A stretch of 64,000 bases of DNA from Dongia sedimenti (GCA_030715195.1 JAUYVI010000002.1:62001-126000), one strand, 5' to 3'; shown: positions 9,290 to 18,622, numbered from the stretch's first letter. Translations and numbers: made by a program. The notes: a model not told the origin generated them from the sequence alone.

Positions 9290-11248
9290 ATGCCCGGGAG
9301 TCCTTTGAAACACCTGTTCTCGCCGCTCGTGATCCGCGGCAAGACCATCAAGAATCGCATCCTTTCGACCGGCCATGACACCACCATGCCGACGGATTCG
9401 CTGCCCAACGACCGGCTGGTCGCCTATCACAAGGCGCGGGCCGAGGGCGGGGTCGGGCTGATCATCGTCCAGGTCGCGGGCGTGCATGATTCCGCCCGCT
9501 ATACGACCCATGTGCTGATGGCGACGACCGACGACTGCATCCCGGGCTACCGGAAGATCGCGCAGGTCTGCCACGCCAACGGCACCACCGTGTTCGGCCA
9601 GCTGTTCCATCCCGGCCGCGAAGTGATGGAAAGCCAGGACGGGACGGCGCCGGTCGCCTATGCGCCCTCCGCGGTGCCGAACGAGCGCTTCCATGTGATG
9701 CCGCGGCCGCTGTCGAAGCGGATGATCCGCGAGATCATCGACGGTTACGGCAGTGCCGCGCGGCGGCTGCGCGACGCCGGGCTGGACGGCGTGGAAATCG
9801 TGGCCAGCCATGGCTATCTGCCCGCGCAGTTCCTCAACCCGCGGGTCAACCTGCGCGAGGACGAATATGGCGGCTCGTTCGAGAATCGCCTCCGGTTCAT
9901 CCGCGAGATCATCGCCGCGATCCGCCGCGAAGCCGGCGAGGATCTCATCGTCGGTATGCGAATCAGCGGCGACGAGAAGGATTACGCCGGATTGCAGGAC
10001 GGCGAGGCGCTGGAAGCGATGCAGGCCCTCGACGGCCAGCTCGACTTCTACAACATCGTCGCCGGCTCCTCGGCCAGCTTCGGCGGCGCCATCCATATCG
10101 CGGCACCCATGGCGTTCGAGCATGGCTATGTGGCGCCGTTTGCCGCGGCGGCCAAGGCGCGGGTGATGACGCCGATCTTCGTCGCCGGGCGCATCAACCA
10201 GCCGCAGGATGCCGAGAAGATCCTGGCCTCGGGCCAGACCGACATGGTCGGCATGACCCGGGCACTCATTTGCGATCCCGAGATGCCCGCCAAGGCCGAA
10301 GCCGGCAAGCTCGACGACGTCCGCGCCTGCATCGCCTGCAACCAGGCCTGCATCGGCCACTTCCATCTCGGCTATCCGATCTCCTGCATCCAGCATCCCG
10401 AGACCGGCCGCGAGCTCACCTATGGCCAGCGCAAGCCGATCGCGAGGAAGAAACGCATCCTGATCGCCGGCGGCGGCCCGGGCGGCATGAAGGCTGCGGC
10501 CGTCGCGGCCGAACGCGGCCATGACGTAACCTTGTACGAAGCGTCGGAACGGTTGGGCGGACAGGCCTTGCTGGCGCAGCTGCTGCCGACCCGCGCCGAG
10601 TTCGGCGGGATCATCACCAACCTCACGCGCGAGATGGAGCTTGCCGGCGTCAAGGTGGTGACCCGAACCAAGGTCACCCGCGCGCTGATCGACGAGTTGA
10701 AGCCGGATGCGGTGATCGTCGCCACCGGCGCCAAGCCGCGCCTGGGCGAGATCGAGGGCATCGAGACCGGCCATGTGGTCAACGCCTGGCAGGTGATCCG
10801 GAACGAGGTCAATGTCGGCACTTCGGTGGTAATCGCTGACTGGCGCTGCGACTGGATCGGCATGGGCATTGCCGAGAAGCTGGCGCGCTCCGGCTGCCGC
10901 GTGCGCCTCGCGGTCGATGGCTACATGCCCGGCCAGCGCATCCACCAATATGTCCGCGACCAATGGTGGGGCGAGCTGCAGAAGCTCAATGTCGAGATCA
11001 TCCCCCTCGCCCGCCTCTACGGCGTCGATGGCGACACGGTCTACCTGCAGCACGCCACCAACGGCGAGCCGATCGTGCTCGAAGGCGTGGACACGCTGGT
11101 GGCGTCGCTCGGACATGAACGCGTCGATGCGCTCGCCGACGAACTCGAAGGCTGGGCCGGCGAGCTGCACCTGATCGGCGACTGCCTGACGCCCCGCACC
11201 GCCGAGGAAGCCGTGTTCGAGGGGTTGAAGGTGGCGGCGGAGATCTAA
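9290..11248 (+). CDS. TMADH/2,4-dienoyl-CoA reductase-type flavoenzyme (FMN barrel + 4Fe-4S + FAD domains)
   Basis: A 652-residue multidomain oxidoreductase. Residues 1-340 form an Old Yellow Enzyme TIM barrel (FSPLVIRGKTIKNRI, FNPRVNLREDEYGGS-like LNPRVNLREDEYGGSFENR). Cys347, Cys350, Cys354 and Cys366 give the CX2CX3CX11C motif of the 4Fe-4S cluster in trimethylamine dehydrogenase. From about residue 386 an ADP-binding fold begins (ILIAGGGPGGMKAA). Relatives are dehydrogenases/demethylases of trimethylamine, dimethylamine, N-methylproline or histamine, and enoyl reductases. The substrate cannot be chosen from sequence alone. It is divergent from purB and convergent with a GST gene. The nearby Rieske oxygenase and transporter hint at catabolism of an N-methylated compound. 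Confidence 0.92.
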   Translation: MPGSPLKHLFSPLVIRGKTIKNRILSTGHDTTMPTDSLPNDRLVAYHKARAEGGVGLIIVQVAGVHDSARYTTHVLMATTDDCIPGYRKIAQVCHANGTTVFGQLFHPGREVMESQDGTAPVAYAPSAVPNERFHVMPRPLSKRMIREIIDGYGSAARRLRDAGLDGVEIVASHGYLPAQFLNPRVNLREDEYGGSFENRLRFIREIIAAIRREAGEDLIVGMRISGDEKDYAGLQDGEALEAMQALDGQLDFYNIVAGSSASFGGAIHIAAPMAFEHGYVAPFAAAAKARVMTPIFVAGRINQPQDAEKILASGQTDMVGMTRALICDPEMPAKAEAGKLDDVRACIACNQACIGHFHLGYPISCIQHPETGRELTYGQRKPIARKKRILIAGGGPGGMKAAAVAAERGHDVTLYEASERLGGQALLAQLLPTRAEFGGIITNLTREMELAGVKVVTRTKVTRALIDELKPDAVIVATGAKPRLGEIEGIETGHVVNAWQVIRNEVNVGTSVVIADWRCDWIGMGIAEKLARSGCRVRLAVDGYMPGQRIHQYVRDQWWGELQKLNVEIIPLARLYGVDGDTVYLQHATNGEPIVLEGVDTLVASLGHERVDALADELEGWAGELHLIGDCLTPRTAEEAVFEGLKVAAEI

Positions 11249-11255
11249 GCCTTCG

Positions 11256-11900
11256 TCACTGCGGCACGTATTTGAAGTAAGGCTCCGCCTCGCGCAGCAC
11301 CCGCGCCACCGTGGGGCGCTGCTTCAGGCGGTCCAGGTAGGCCGCGACGTTACGGTTTTCCCCGATGGGCACCGCCATATTGCCGTAGAACAACGCCGGC
11401 AAGGCGGCGCAGTCGGCCATGGTGAAGTCGTCGCCCATGAGCCAGGTGCGTCCGTCCATATCCTGGTCGATCATGCGATAGCAGGTCTCGATCTGCGCCT
11501 TCGCCTGATCGACGCCGTACGGGTCGTGCTGGCCCTCCGGCCGCAGGCGATCGGTCATCACCTTCTGCATCGGCACATGCACATAGAGGTCGAAGAAGCG
11601 GTCGCGCAGGCGCATCTCCCGGGCTTGCGTCGGATCTGCCGGGATCAGGCGCGGACCCTCGGGAAACTTCTGGTCGATGTATTCGATGATGATCGAGGAT
11701 TCCGGGATCAGCCGGTCCTCGGCCTCGTCCTTGAGCACCGGGAACTTGCGGACCGGCCACAGCGCGCGGAAGGCGGCCTCCTGCTCCGGATCGGAGAAAT
11801 CGACCAGTTGCGGTGTGAAGTCGACGCCCTTTTCGTAGAGCGCGATCAGCGCCTTCCAGCAGAAGGACGAGAGCGGATGATAGTAGAGGCGCAACGTCAT
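11256..11900 (-). CDS. Glutathione S-transferase family protein
   Basis: A 214-residue soluble protein with an N-terminal thioredoxin-like GST domain (MTLRLYYHPLSSFCWKALIALYEKG, with Ser11/Ser12 in the usual glutathione-activating position). VLKDEAEDRLIPESSIIIEYID supplies the glutathione gamma-glutamyl site (PESSxIxEY). The C-terminal all-helical domain includes WLMGDDFTMADCAALPALFY, the N-capping motif. The ATG at 11900 gives the typical N terminus; a 24-residue upstream extension looks non-coding. It converges with the flavoenzyme gene and lies just downstream of the cupin gene. Confidence 0.92.
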   Translation of the reverse strand: MTLRLYYHPLSSFCWKALIALYEKGVDFTPQLVDFSDPEQEAAFRALWPVRKFPVLKDEAEDRLIPESSIIIEYIDQKFPEGPRLIPADPTQAREMRLRDRFFDLYVHVPMQKVMTDRLRPEGQHDPYGVDQAKAQIETCYRMIDQDMDGRTWLMGDDFTMADCAALPALFYGNMAVPIGENRNVAAYLDRLKQRPTVARVLREAEPYFKYVPQ

Positions 11901-11947
11901 CTTGCTTTCTCCCCCGCGGCTTGCGTTCAGCGCAGTCTTGCCTGTTC

Positions 11948-12301
11948 TCAGAGACTGTGGCGCTTGCGCCAATCGACCGGGTAGAGCGCGTAGCAGACCA
12001 CGGCCTTATCGCCGCGATAGGAGATCGGCGTCTTTTCCGGAACCCAGATCACGTCGCCGGGCTTGGCGGTGATCTCGCCCTCGGGCGTGCCGAGGCGGAA
12101 GGTGCCTTCGATGACCACGATCATCTCGTCATAGAGCACGGTCCAGTCGATCGAGCAGCCGTCGAAGGTGGCGATCCCGGCGCCCATGGTCTTCGAGAGA
12201 TCGGGACCGACCAGCCGTGCGATCGTGCCCTTGCCCGGACCCTCGCCGCCGAAATCCTCGAACGTCATCTCGGCGCGCTTGAAATGAACCGTCTTGCCCA
12301 T
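11948..12301 (-). CDS. Small cupin-domain protein (EutQ-like)
   Basis: A 117-residue single-domain cupin. The second half carries IVVIEGTFRLGTPEGEITAKPGDVIWVPEKTPISY, the G-(x)5-PxG-(x)2-xxxPxxxxH/S-type cupin core. The first metal motif is degenerate (WTVLYDEMIVVIEG, with no HxH), so metal binding is uncertain. It resembles EutQ-like cupins. The ATG at 12301 gives a compact protein; the long open frame continuing upstream is antisense overlap with the EamA gene. It ends 47 bases before the GST start and lies 17 bases downstream of the EamA gene, suggesting an EamA-cupin-GST operon. Confidence 0.88.
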   Translation of the reverse strand: MGKTVHFKRAEMTFEDFGGEGPGKGTIARLVGPDLSKTMGAGIATFDGCSIDWTVLYDEMIVVIEGTFRLGTPEGEITAKPGDVIWVPEKTPISYRGDKAVVCYALYPVDWRKRHSL

Positions 12302-12318
12302 GGTTCTCCCCTCTCCTG

Positions 12319-13254
12319 CTAAAGTCCCGGTGCCTCGTCGATGCCGGCCGGCGGCGGTGAAGCATTCCGCATCGTCGCCAGCTCGGCCCAGAGAATCCCC
12401 AGGATCACCATGCCGCCGCCGATCACCTGCTGCAGGTTCGGCAGCGTGCCGCCCAACGACAGGATCAGGACCGCGATGATCGGGGTCAAGTTGAGATAGA
12501 GGCTGGCGGTCACCACGCCGCTGCGCTGCACCCCGAAATTCCAGAGCAGAACGCCGATCGCGACCAGCACCAGCACCAGCCAGAGCAGCACCAACGTATC
12601 CTCGGCCGAGCTCGGAACCGGCGGCGGAAACGGCACGCCGCCAAGCGCCGCCGCGATCAGATAAACAATGGTGAGCGTGACTCCGCCGGTCGTCATGGTG
12701 ACGCAGGAGATCCGAAGCTGCGACCAGCCCTTGAGCCAGCGTTGTGCCGCGCTCGAGTACCAGGACCAGCAGGTGATGGCGGCCAGGATCAGGATCTCGC
12801 CGCCGCGCAGGTCGAAGGGACTGCCGGCACGGGTGAAGTCGATCGTGGCCGTGACGCAGCCGCAGATCGCCAGGATGAGCCCGGGCAGCATGTGCGGATT
12901 GATCGGCCGGCCGAAGATCAGCCGGTCGGTCGCGGTGGCGACCGCCGGGCCGGCCGCCGTGATGATCGCCGCCGTCACCGGATTGGCATGGGCGACGCCG
13001 AAGGTGAACAGGCCGGCATAGCCGCCGATCCCGACGGCGCCGAGCAGGGCCACCCGCCAGAACGGCACGGCGCGTCCGCCGTCGCGGCCGATCAACAGCA
13101 AGGCCGGCAGCAAGGCGGGCCCGCCGCCGAGATAGCGCAAGGTCGCGAGAAACAGGGGATCCCAGGTCTTCAGCAGATGCGCGATCGTCGGCACCATCGT
13201 GCCCCAGAGCACGGCGAGCAGAAGCAGCACCGCGGTGCCGGCCCAACGGCCCAT
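12319..13254 (-). CDS. EamA/DMT-superfamily transporter
   Basis: A 311-residue inner-membrane protein with ten predicted hydrophobic segments in two tandem EamA halves, the drug/metabolite transporter architecture. Family hallmarks are AVLWGTMVPTIAHLL in helix 1, GVAHANPVTAAIITAAGPAVAT in the first half and SGVVTASLYLNLTPIIAVL in the second. The substrate is unknown; DMT members usually export or import small metabolites. It heads a probable operon with the cupin and GST genes. Confidence 0.93.
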   Translation of the reverse strand: MGRWAGTAVLLLLAVLWGTMVPTIAHLLKTWDPLFLATLRYLGGGPALLPALLLIGRDGGRAVPFWRVALLGAVGIGGYAGLFTFGVAHANPVTAAIITAAGPAVATATDRLIFGRPINPHMLPGLILAICGCVTATIDFTRAGSPFDLRGGEILILAAITCWSWYSSAAQRWLKGWSQLRISCVTMTTGGVTLTIVYLIAAALGGVPFPPPVPSSAEDTLVLLWLVLVLVAIGVLLWNFGVQRSGVVTASLYLNLTPIIAVLILSLGGTLPNLQQVIGGGMVILGILWAELATMRNASPPPAGIDEAPGL

Positions 13255-13340
13255 GATTCGTGGTCCAATGTGAAGATGTTGAGGCGCGCAATCTGGCAGA
13301 GCGATGCGCGTGCGTCAAAATGGTTCGGGAAGCATCACGG

Positions 13341-13469
13341 CTGCAGCGCCCCCCTCTCACTCCCCCCTAAAGGGGGGAGAAGATGGAGAGGACGAGATCC
13401 GAATGCCTGCAGCGAACTGGATGCGAAGCCTCCCACCTTCAGGGGGGAGGTTGGAGGGGGGCACTGCAG
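13341..13469. repeat. Intergenic inverted-repeat element with 16-base terminal arms
   Basis: The ends 13341-13356 (CTGCAGCGCCCCCCTC) and 13454-13469 (GAGGGGGGCACTGCAG) are inverted complements with one mismatch, enclosing 97 bases. Inside are two further C-run/G-run hairpins (CCCCCCT-AA-AGGGGGG at about 13362-13377, and CTCCC...GGGAGG near 13429-13450). The whole block can fold into a branched structure. It looks like a small non-autonomous palindromic element between the EamA and Rieske genes. No coding potential is apparent. Confidence 0.75.
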
Positions 13470-13504
13470 CCTGGGCGCTTTAGATCCAGCGCCAGGTCGT
13501 TCCG

Positions 13505-14695
13505 CTACCGCGCCACGCTCAGCTTCGGCCGCGCCTGGCTCTCCGTCTCGCCGGTGTCCAGCCGACGCAGCAGATACTGCATGAAGTCGTGGATCTCGCG
13601 TTCGAGCCAGGAGAGGCGCCCACCTTTCGCCAAGGGCGCGCGGGAACCGAGGTAGATGCCTTCGGTAACCATGCGGTCCTCGTCGTTGACGCGGTCGAAG
13701 AAGGCGTTGGTCTCGGCGATGAAGCTGTCGCGGTCTTCGAGGCTCTCATAGACCTCCGGCGCCAGTGCATAGCCGAAGCGGAGATGCACCTCGCCGAGCG
13801 ATTTCGGCCGCAGCGAGAGGTACCAGAGGTGATCCGGCGCCAGCACGTACATATGGGTCGGGAAGACGGTCGGCATCACCGAGGTGTAGCGCCAGCGGTC
13901 GGTGAGGCGCGTGTTGCTGGCATGGGCCAGCCCGTATTTCGCGGTCTGGTCCTTGATGAAGGTCTGATAGGTGAAGGCGTCGAAGCGCTGTTCCGGAAAG
14001 CCGGTCTCCTCGGCCGGGAACCAGGCGCCGACGGTCTTCTTATGCGCGACCGGGAGGTGGTAGCCCTCCATGAAATTCTCGGTCAGCAGCTTCCAGTTGG
14101 TGTTCCAGACGAAGTCCTCGGTCGCGCAATGCACGTAGTCCGCCATCCGGTAGCGTTCGACCACGGGGAGCAGCGGCGCCAGCAGGTCGGCGACCTTCGG
14201 CGCCTGGTTGTTCAAGGTGATATAGATCCAGCCCTCCCAGAGCTCGGTGCGAATCTCCGGGAGCCGGTGGTCGCGCGGATTGAACCCGGGCGACTTCTTC
14301 ATATGCGGCGCGGCGAGCAAGTGCCCGCCGTTATCATAGGTCCAGGCGTGATACGGGCAGACGATGCGGGTGCAGTGGCCCTTGCCGTCGACCAGTCGCA
14401 TCATGCGGTGCAGGCAGACGTTGGAGAAGCTGCGGATCTGCCCGTCATCGCCGCGGATGCAGAACACCGGCTGGTCGTTGATCGCGAAGGAAAGATAATC
14501 GCCGGGATTGGGAATATCGGCCGCGCGTCCGGGCGAGAGCCATTCCTTGGCGAAGATTTCCTTCTGCTCGTGCGCGTAGAGCGCGGCGCTGGAATAGAGT
14601 TCCGGCGGCATCGCGGTCGCCCGCTCCAGCGGCGCCGCGGCGCAGGCCCGCAATTTCGCGAGCACGGATTCCAGTTCGGCGGAGACTTCAGGCAT
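13505..14695 (-). CDS. Rieske-type ring-hydroxylating/N-demethylating oxygenase, alpha subunit
   Basis: A 396-residue non-haem iron oxygenase. The Rieske 2Fe-2S ligands are Cys94, His96, Cys113 and His116 (CLHRMM... IVCPYHAW). The catalytic domain shows NWKLLTENFMEGYHLPVAH, with the two His ligands of the mononuclear iron spaced H-x4-H. This Glu-rich version resembles the choline monooxygenase/GbcA/stachydrine demethylase branch as much as aromatic dioxygenases. The ATG at 14695 is chosen because the frame upstream is antisense to ispE. No reductase or ferredoxin gene is adjacent. The TMADH-like gene 2.3 kb away suggests, but does not show, a shared pathway. Confidence 0.9.
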   Translation of the reverse strand: MPEVSAELESVLAKLRACAAAPLERATAMPPELYSSAALYAHEQKEIFAKEWLSPGRAADIPNPGDYLSFAINDQPVFCIRGDDGQIRSFSNVCLHRMMRLVDGKGHCTRIVCPYHAWTYDNGGHLLAAPHMKKSPGFNPRDHRLPEIRTELWEGWIYITLNNQAPKVADLLAPLLPVVERYRMADYVHCATEDFVWNTNWKLLTENFMEGYHLPVAHKKTVGAWFPAEETGFPEQRFDAFTYQTFIKDQTAKYGLAHASNTRLTDRWRYTSVMPTVFPTHMYVLAPDHLWYLSLRPKSLGEVHLRFGYALAPEVYESLEDRDSFIAETNAFFDRVNDEDRMVTEGIYLGSRAPLAKGGRLSWLEREIHDFMQYLLRRLDTGETESQARPKLSVAR

Positions 14696-14766
14696 GGCTT
14701 CCCCCGGTGACCGATGCGACGAGGGTACGGGCGGGAGACGCGGCTGACAAGCGCCGCGCGCTCGAA

Positions 14767-15612
14767 TCAGGCCGCAATCGGCGCCGCGATCGCCCACCAG
14801 CCGGGATTCGTGGCGAGAATGGCACGGCGCGCGGCTTCCGCCTCGGCCGCGCCGGCATAGATGCCGAAACAAGTGGCACCGCTGCCCGAGAGTCGCGCAA
14901 GCAGGCAATGCTCGGTGCGTGCGATCGCGGCGAGCACGTCGCGGATCGCCGGCGTGACGGTGATCGCGGCCTCGGTCAGGTCGTTGCCGCGCGCCTGGAG
15001 CGCCGCGGCCAGCGCCTTGGCATCCGAGGGCGGCGAAGCCCAGCGTCCGGCCGCGGTGAATCCGCCGGTGCGCGCCTTGAACACGGCGGGCGTCGGCGTG
15101 GCGATGCCGGGATTGACCAGCAGCAGGTGCGCCGGCGGCAGAGCGCCGACCGGCGCGATCTCCTCGCCGATGCCGCCCATGAAGCTCGCCCGTCCGGCGA
15201 GGCACACCGGCACATCGGCGCCGAGGCTGAGGGCCAGACGATCCAGCGCCGCGCGATCGGGCGCGATCTTCCACAGCGCAGTCAACGCCGCCAGGGTCGC
15301 CGCCGCATCGGCCGAGCCGCCGCCGATGCCGGAAGCGACCGGCAGATTCTTGGCGAGCGTGATCGCGGCGCCGGCAGTGATGCCGGCCAGGTCGCGCAGG
15401 CCGCGGGCGGCGCGCAGCACCAGGTTGTCGTCATCCGCGGCGAGCTTGCCGGCGAAGGGCCCGACGATCGTCAGCGAAAGAGTGTCGGCCGGCGCAACCT
15501 CGATCTCGTCGCCGGTCTCGGCAAAGACGACCAGGCTGTCGAGCAGATGAAAGCCGTCGGGACGACGGCCGACGACGTGCAGATAGAGATTGATCTTGGC
15601 GCGAGCGAGCAT
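14767..15612 (-). CDS. ispE: 4-diphosphocytidyl-2-C-methyl-D-erythritol kinase
   Basis: IspE phosphorylates CDP-ME in the MEP isoprenoid pathway. The 281-residue product begins [26 protein letters not shown], matching the family's AKxNLxLxVxGRRxDGYH start. It carries the GHMP ATP-binding motif [18 protein letters not shown] near residue 90 and the C-terminal [12 protein letters not shown] motif. It follows the TPR lipoprotein gene by 39 bases on the same strand, a neighbour pair common in alphaproteobacteria. Confidence 0.96.
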   Translation of the reverse strand: MLARAKINLYLHVVGRRPDGFHLLDSLVVFAETGDEIEVAPADTLSLTIVGPFAGKLAADDDNLVLRAARGLRDLAGITAGAAITLAKNLPVASGIGGGSADAAATLAALTALWKIAPDRAALDRLALSLGADVPVCLAGRASFMGGIGEEIAPVGALPPAHLLLVNPGIATPTPAVFKARTGGFTAAGRWASPPSDAKALAAALQARGNDLTEAAITVTPAIRDVLAAIARTEHCLLARLSGSGATCFGIYAGAAEAEAARRAILATNPGWWAIAAPIAA

Positions 15613-15651
15613 GATCGACGACGAAGCCCGAAATGAAACGAATTGCTTGGC

Positions 15652-17415
15652 TCAGCCGTCCTGCTGCGTCGGCTTGCCGGTTTCCGCCGGCATGCCGTTC
15701 TGGATCTTGCTCTCGATCTGGCCGACCGTATCCGGCTCCGGCTTGAAGTTGAGCGCCCGGCTCCATTGGAAACGCGCCTCGGCCTTACGCCCGACCCGCC
15801 AATAGGCGTCGCCGAGATGGTCGTTCAGCACCGGATCGTCGGGCTGCAGCTCGACGGCGCGCTCCAGATAGCCGACCGCCTTCTTGTAGTCGCCGAGCTG
15901 GAAATAGGCCCAGCCCAGGCTGTCGACGATGAAACCCTCCTCGGGCCGCGCCTCGACCGCCTTCTCCAGCATCGGCAGAGCCTTGTCGAGATGCTCGCGC
16001 TTCTCGACCCAGGTATAGGCCAGATAGTTCAGCACATAGGGCTGATCGGGCGAGAGTTCGAGCGCCTTCAGGAAATCCGGCTCGGCCTTGTCCCACTGCT
16101 TGTTGCGCTCATAGGCGGTGCCGCGGAAATAGAACACCGCCCAGTCGTTCTGCTGCGGCTTGCCGATGCGCTCGATCGCCGTCGTGTAGGCGGCGGCGGC
16201 ATCGCCGAAGCGCTTTTCCTTGCGGTAGAGGTCGCCGAGCGTGATCGCGGCTTCCGCGCGCGTCGGCTCCGACGCGACCAGGTCCTGCAGCTGCTTCAGC
16301 GCCTCGTCGGTCCGCTCCAGGTCGCGCAGGTTGTCGGCGATCGCCAGCTGCGCGCTCCAGTGATAGGGCGAGTCCGCCGGGATCGCGCGATAGGCCTCGA
16401 TCGCGGATTCCAGATGCTTGCCGTCCTGCAGCAGCCCGCCGACCAGCAGCTTGGCGATATCGAGCTGGGGGTTGAGATAGAGCGCCAGCCGGCTGAACAG
16501 GATCGACTGGCCGTTGAGCTTGTCGGACCGCAGCAGGCCACCGATGTCGAACAGCACCTCGGCGACGCCCTTGGCCGGCGTGTCGATCAGCGGCTGCTTC
16601 GGCGCGGGCTGCTTCAGTTTTTGCGCCAGCTTGTCCGCCATGGCGCCGGTGATCTCGTCCGACATGCCGCGGAACTTGGCCAGGACCTTCTCGGCTTCCT
16701 TGTCCTTGCCCTGGCGATGCAGCAGGTCGAGATAGACCTCGATGACATGCGAGGTGACGTGATCCTCGTCGATCAGCTTGGCGAAGCGCTTCTCCGCGTC
16801 GGCCGGCTTGCCGGCGATCTCCTCCATCATGGCGAGATGGGATTCGACCAGCGGCTTCAAGCCATCGACCGCGGCGACCGGCTTCATCGCCGCCTCGGCC
16901 GGGTCGAGCCCCAGCTCTTCCAGGGTCAGCCAGGCAAGGATCAAGGGCTGGGCGATGCGGCCGACGGCGTCCTCGCCCATGCCGGTGAGCAATTCGCGCG
17001 CCCGCGCCGGCTTGTCACGATGAACCGCATCGACCGCGAGCATGATCGCAGCCAGCGGCGCCTTCGGATCGGTTTCCACCGTCTGCTTGGCCAGCGCGAT
17101 CGCCTGGTCGAACCGGCCGTCGCTGATCAGCGCGATCAGGGCCTGCTGGGCCAGGGCGCCGTTGCCGGGATCCGACTGCAAGGCGAGCGGCAGCAGATCC
17201 GCCGCCATCTTCATGTCGCCCGTATCGACCGCATGCTGGCCGGCGAGATAGAGCCCGGCCGGCGACCATTGCTTGGCATTGATCGGACCGGTGCTGTCGG
17301 CGATGGCGGGTTGCCCGGCCTGGCAGGCGGCGAGCGCGGCCGGCAGCAGAGCGAACATCAATGGGCGCAGCGGACGAAGAAAACGAAGCGCGGGCAATAT
17401 CTGGCATCCTTTCAT
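15652..17415 (-). CDS. TPR-repeat lipoprotein
   Basis: A 587-residue exported protein. The N terminus ends in LPAALAACQAG, a lipobox that predicts lipid attachment at Cys32 and anchoring to the cell envelope. The rest is helical with many tetratricopeptide repeats. The clearest are in the last 250 residues (RAEAAITLGDLYRKEKRFGDAAAAY, DKAEPDFLKALELSPDQPYVLNYLAY, KAVGYLERAVELQPDDPVLNDHLGDAYW). Such proteins act as scaffolds for envelope assembly; the partner is unknown. It is the first gene before ispE. The GTG/ATG choice is open because another ATG lies 57 bases into the gene. Confidence 0.92.
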   Translation of the reverse strand: MKGCQILPALRFLRPLRPLMFALLPAALAACQAGQPAIADSTGPINAKQWSPAGLYLAGQHAVDTGDMKMAADLLPLALQSDPGNGALAQQALIALISDGRFDQAIALAKQTVETDPKAPLAAIMLAVDAVHRDKPARARELLTGMGEDAVGRIAQPLILAWLTLEELGLDPAEAAMKPVAAVDGLKPLVESHLAMMEEIAGKPADAEKRFAKLIDEDHVTSHVIEVYLDLLHRQGKDKEAEKVLAKFRGMSDEITGAMADKLAQKLKQPAPKQPLIDTPAKGVAEVLFDIGGLLRSDKLNGQSILFSRLALYLNPQLDIAKLLVGGLLQDGKHLESAIEAYRAIPADSPYHWSAQLAIADNLRDLERTDEALKQLQDLVASEPTRAEAAITLGDLYRKEKRFGDAAAAYTTAIERIGKPQQNDWAVFYFRGTAYERNKQWDKAEPDFLKALELSPDQPYVLNYLAYTWVEKREHLDKALPMLEKAVEARPEEGFIVDSLGWAYFQLGDYKKAVGYLERAVELQPDDPVLNDHLGDAYWRVGRKAEARFQWSRALNFKPEPDTVGQIESKIQNGMPAETGKPTQQDG

Positions 17416-17584
17416 GGAGAAGGAAATCCGGCCCCTTCACCGGCTGGTCACAGCCATCCCTTTGGCGGTTCTACCAGGAACCGATCCCCCTGAATAGAAG
17501 CGTGTTAACGATTGGGGATCCGGCTCCGCGAGGCCCTAAAGGAAGCCCGGTGCGCGGCGAATGTTCCCTCCGCGCGGCGGTGCA

Positions 17585-18622
17585 TCAGATCGCCGGGCCC
17601 GGCCCCCATTGCTTCGCCAGGGCCTGACAGGTTTGCCAGGATTCGACGGTTCCGGTGGTCGAGATTCCGCGCAGCGAGGCGCCGGCGGTGGCATGGGCCA
17701 GCGCCAGGCATTCCGCCGGCTGCCAACCCTCATGGAAGCCGTAGAGGAAACCGGCGGCGAAGGCATCGCCCGCCCCGTTCGCGCCGACGATCGATTCCTT
17801 CGGGACGCGGAGCGAGGGCTGGCGGATCAATTCGCCGCCGCGGGCGAGCGCCAGTCCGCCGCGCGGAAAGTGGACCGCCACCATCCGCAGCGTGCCGTGC
17901 TGCAGAACCCAGTGCATGGCACGGATGCAGGCCTCGACGTCGGTGCCCTCGGGCGTCACCGTCTGTTCACCCGCCACCGCGCCGATCTCATGATCGTTGA
18001 CCACCATCAGATCGAGATGCGGCAGGCAGGGGCGCGCCAAGGCGGCGACCCGCGACGGCGCGATGCTGACCAGCTCGATATTGGTCAGCAGTCCGGCGGC
18101 GCGCGCCTTCTTCAGCACCGCCACCCAGCCGTTCGCCTCGCCTTGCCAGGGCGCGTCCATGGTCCGGTGCACGCCCGGCAGACCGAGATGCAGAATCCGC
18201 GTCCGCGTCGCCGAGAAGTCGAAATGATCCGGCGAAAGCAGGGCGCCGACGCCGTTGAAGGTCATGTGCGTGCGCCGGCCGGTGCGCTGCGAGCCGAAGC
18301 ATTCGGTGTAATGCGTCGGCGCGGCCCGGCTGACCGTCATCTGGCGCCGGTCGATGCCGTAGCGATCGGCCTCGGCCTGCAGAAAGCGGCCGTCATCGTC
18401 GTCGCCCACGATGGCGATGGTCTCGACCGGCATCGCGGGGTCGAGCTTCTTCATGTCGATTGCAAGGTTGCTGCCGGAGCCACCGTTGCGGCGTTCCTCG
18501 GACAGGATCTCGCAGATCGAATCCTCTTCGGGCCAGAACTCGATCAGCTTGTTGCGGTCGACACACCAGGAACCGCCGGTGATGAAGCCCCGGCGTTCCC
18601 CGCCTTCCGGGCCGTCGCTCAC
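17585..18622 (-). CDS. PfkB-family sugar kinase
   Basis: A 345-residue ribokinase-type kinase. The N-terminal GGSWCVDRNKLIEFWPEE and NGGSGSNLAIDMKKL are the PfkB sugar-binding region (signature 1). GANGAGDAFAAGFLYG near the C terminus is signature 2 with the catalytic Asp and anion hole. The spacing and insertions do not match well-known ribokinase, fructokinase or KDG kinase sequences, so the substrate is unknown. It overlaps the upstream aldolase gene by 4 bases (ATGA), so the two are translationally coupled. A kinase followed by an aldolase on its phosphorylated product is the obvious reading. Confidence 0.9.
   Translation of the reverse strand: MSDGPEGGERRGFITGGSWCVDRNKLIEFWPEEDSICEILSEERRNGGSGSNLAIDMKKLDPAMPVETIAIVGDDDDGRFLQAEADRYGIDRRQMTVSRAAPTHYTECFGSQRTGRRTHMTFNGVGALLSPDHFDFSATRTRILHLGLPGVHRTMDAPWQGEANGWVAVLKKARAAGLLTNIELVSIAPSRVAALARPCLPHLDLMVVNDHEIGAVAGEQTVTPEGTDVEACIRAMHWVLQHGTLRMVAVHFPRGGLALARGGELIRQPSLRVPKESIVGANGAGDAFAAGFLYGFHEGWQPAECLALAHATAGASLRGISTTGTVESWQTCQALAKQWGPGPAI

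Noticed and set aside
9152-11170. A 672-codon minus-strand frame opposite the TMADH-like gene.
   Set aside because: Shadow of the flavoenzyme gene, with no recognisable domain and an atypical Asp/His/Arg-rich composition.
13505-15274. A longer version of the Rieske oxygenase starting in ispE.
   Set aside because: The extra N-terminal residues are antisense to ispE and lack conservation; the ATG at 14695 gives the family length.
15643-17493. A 616-codon plus-strand frame opposite the TPR lipoprotein gene.
   Set aside because: Antisense to the TPR repeats, which explains its repetitive look; no signal or motif of its own.
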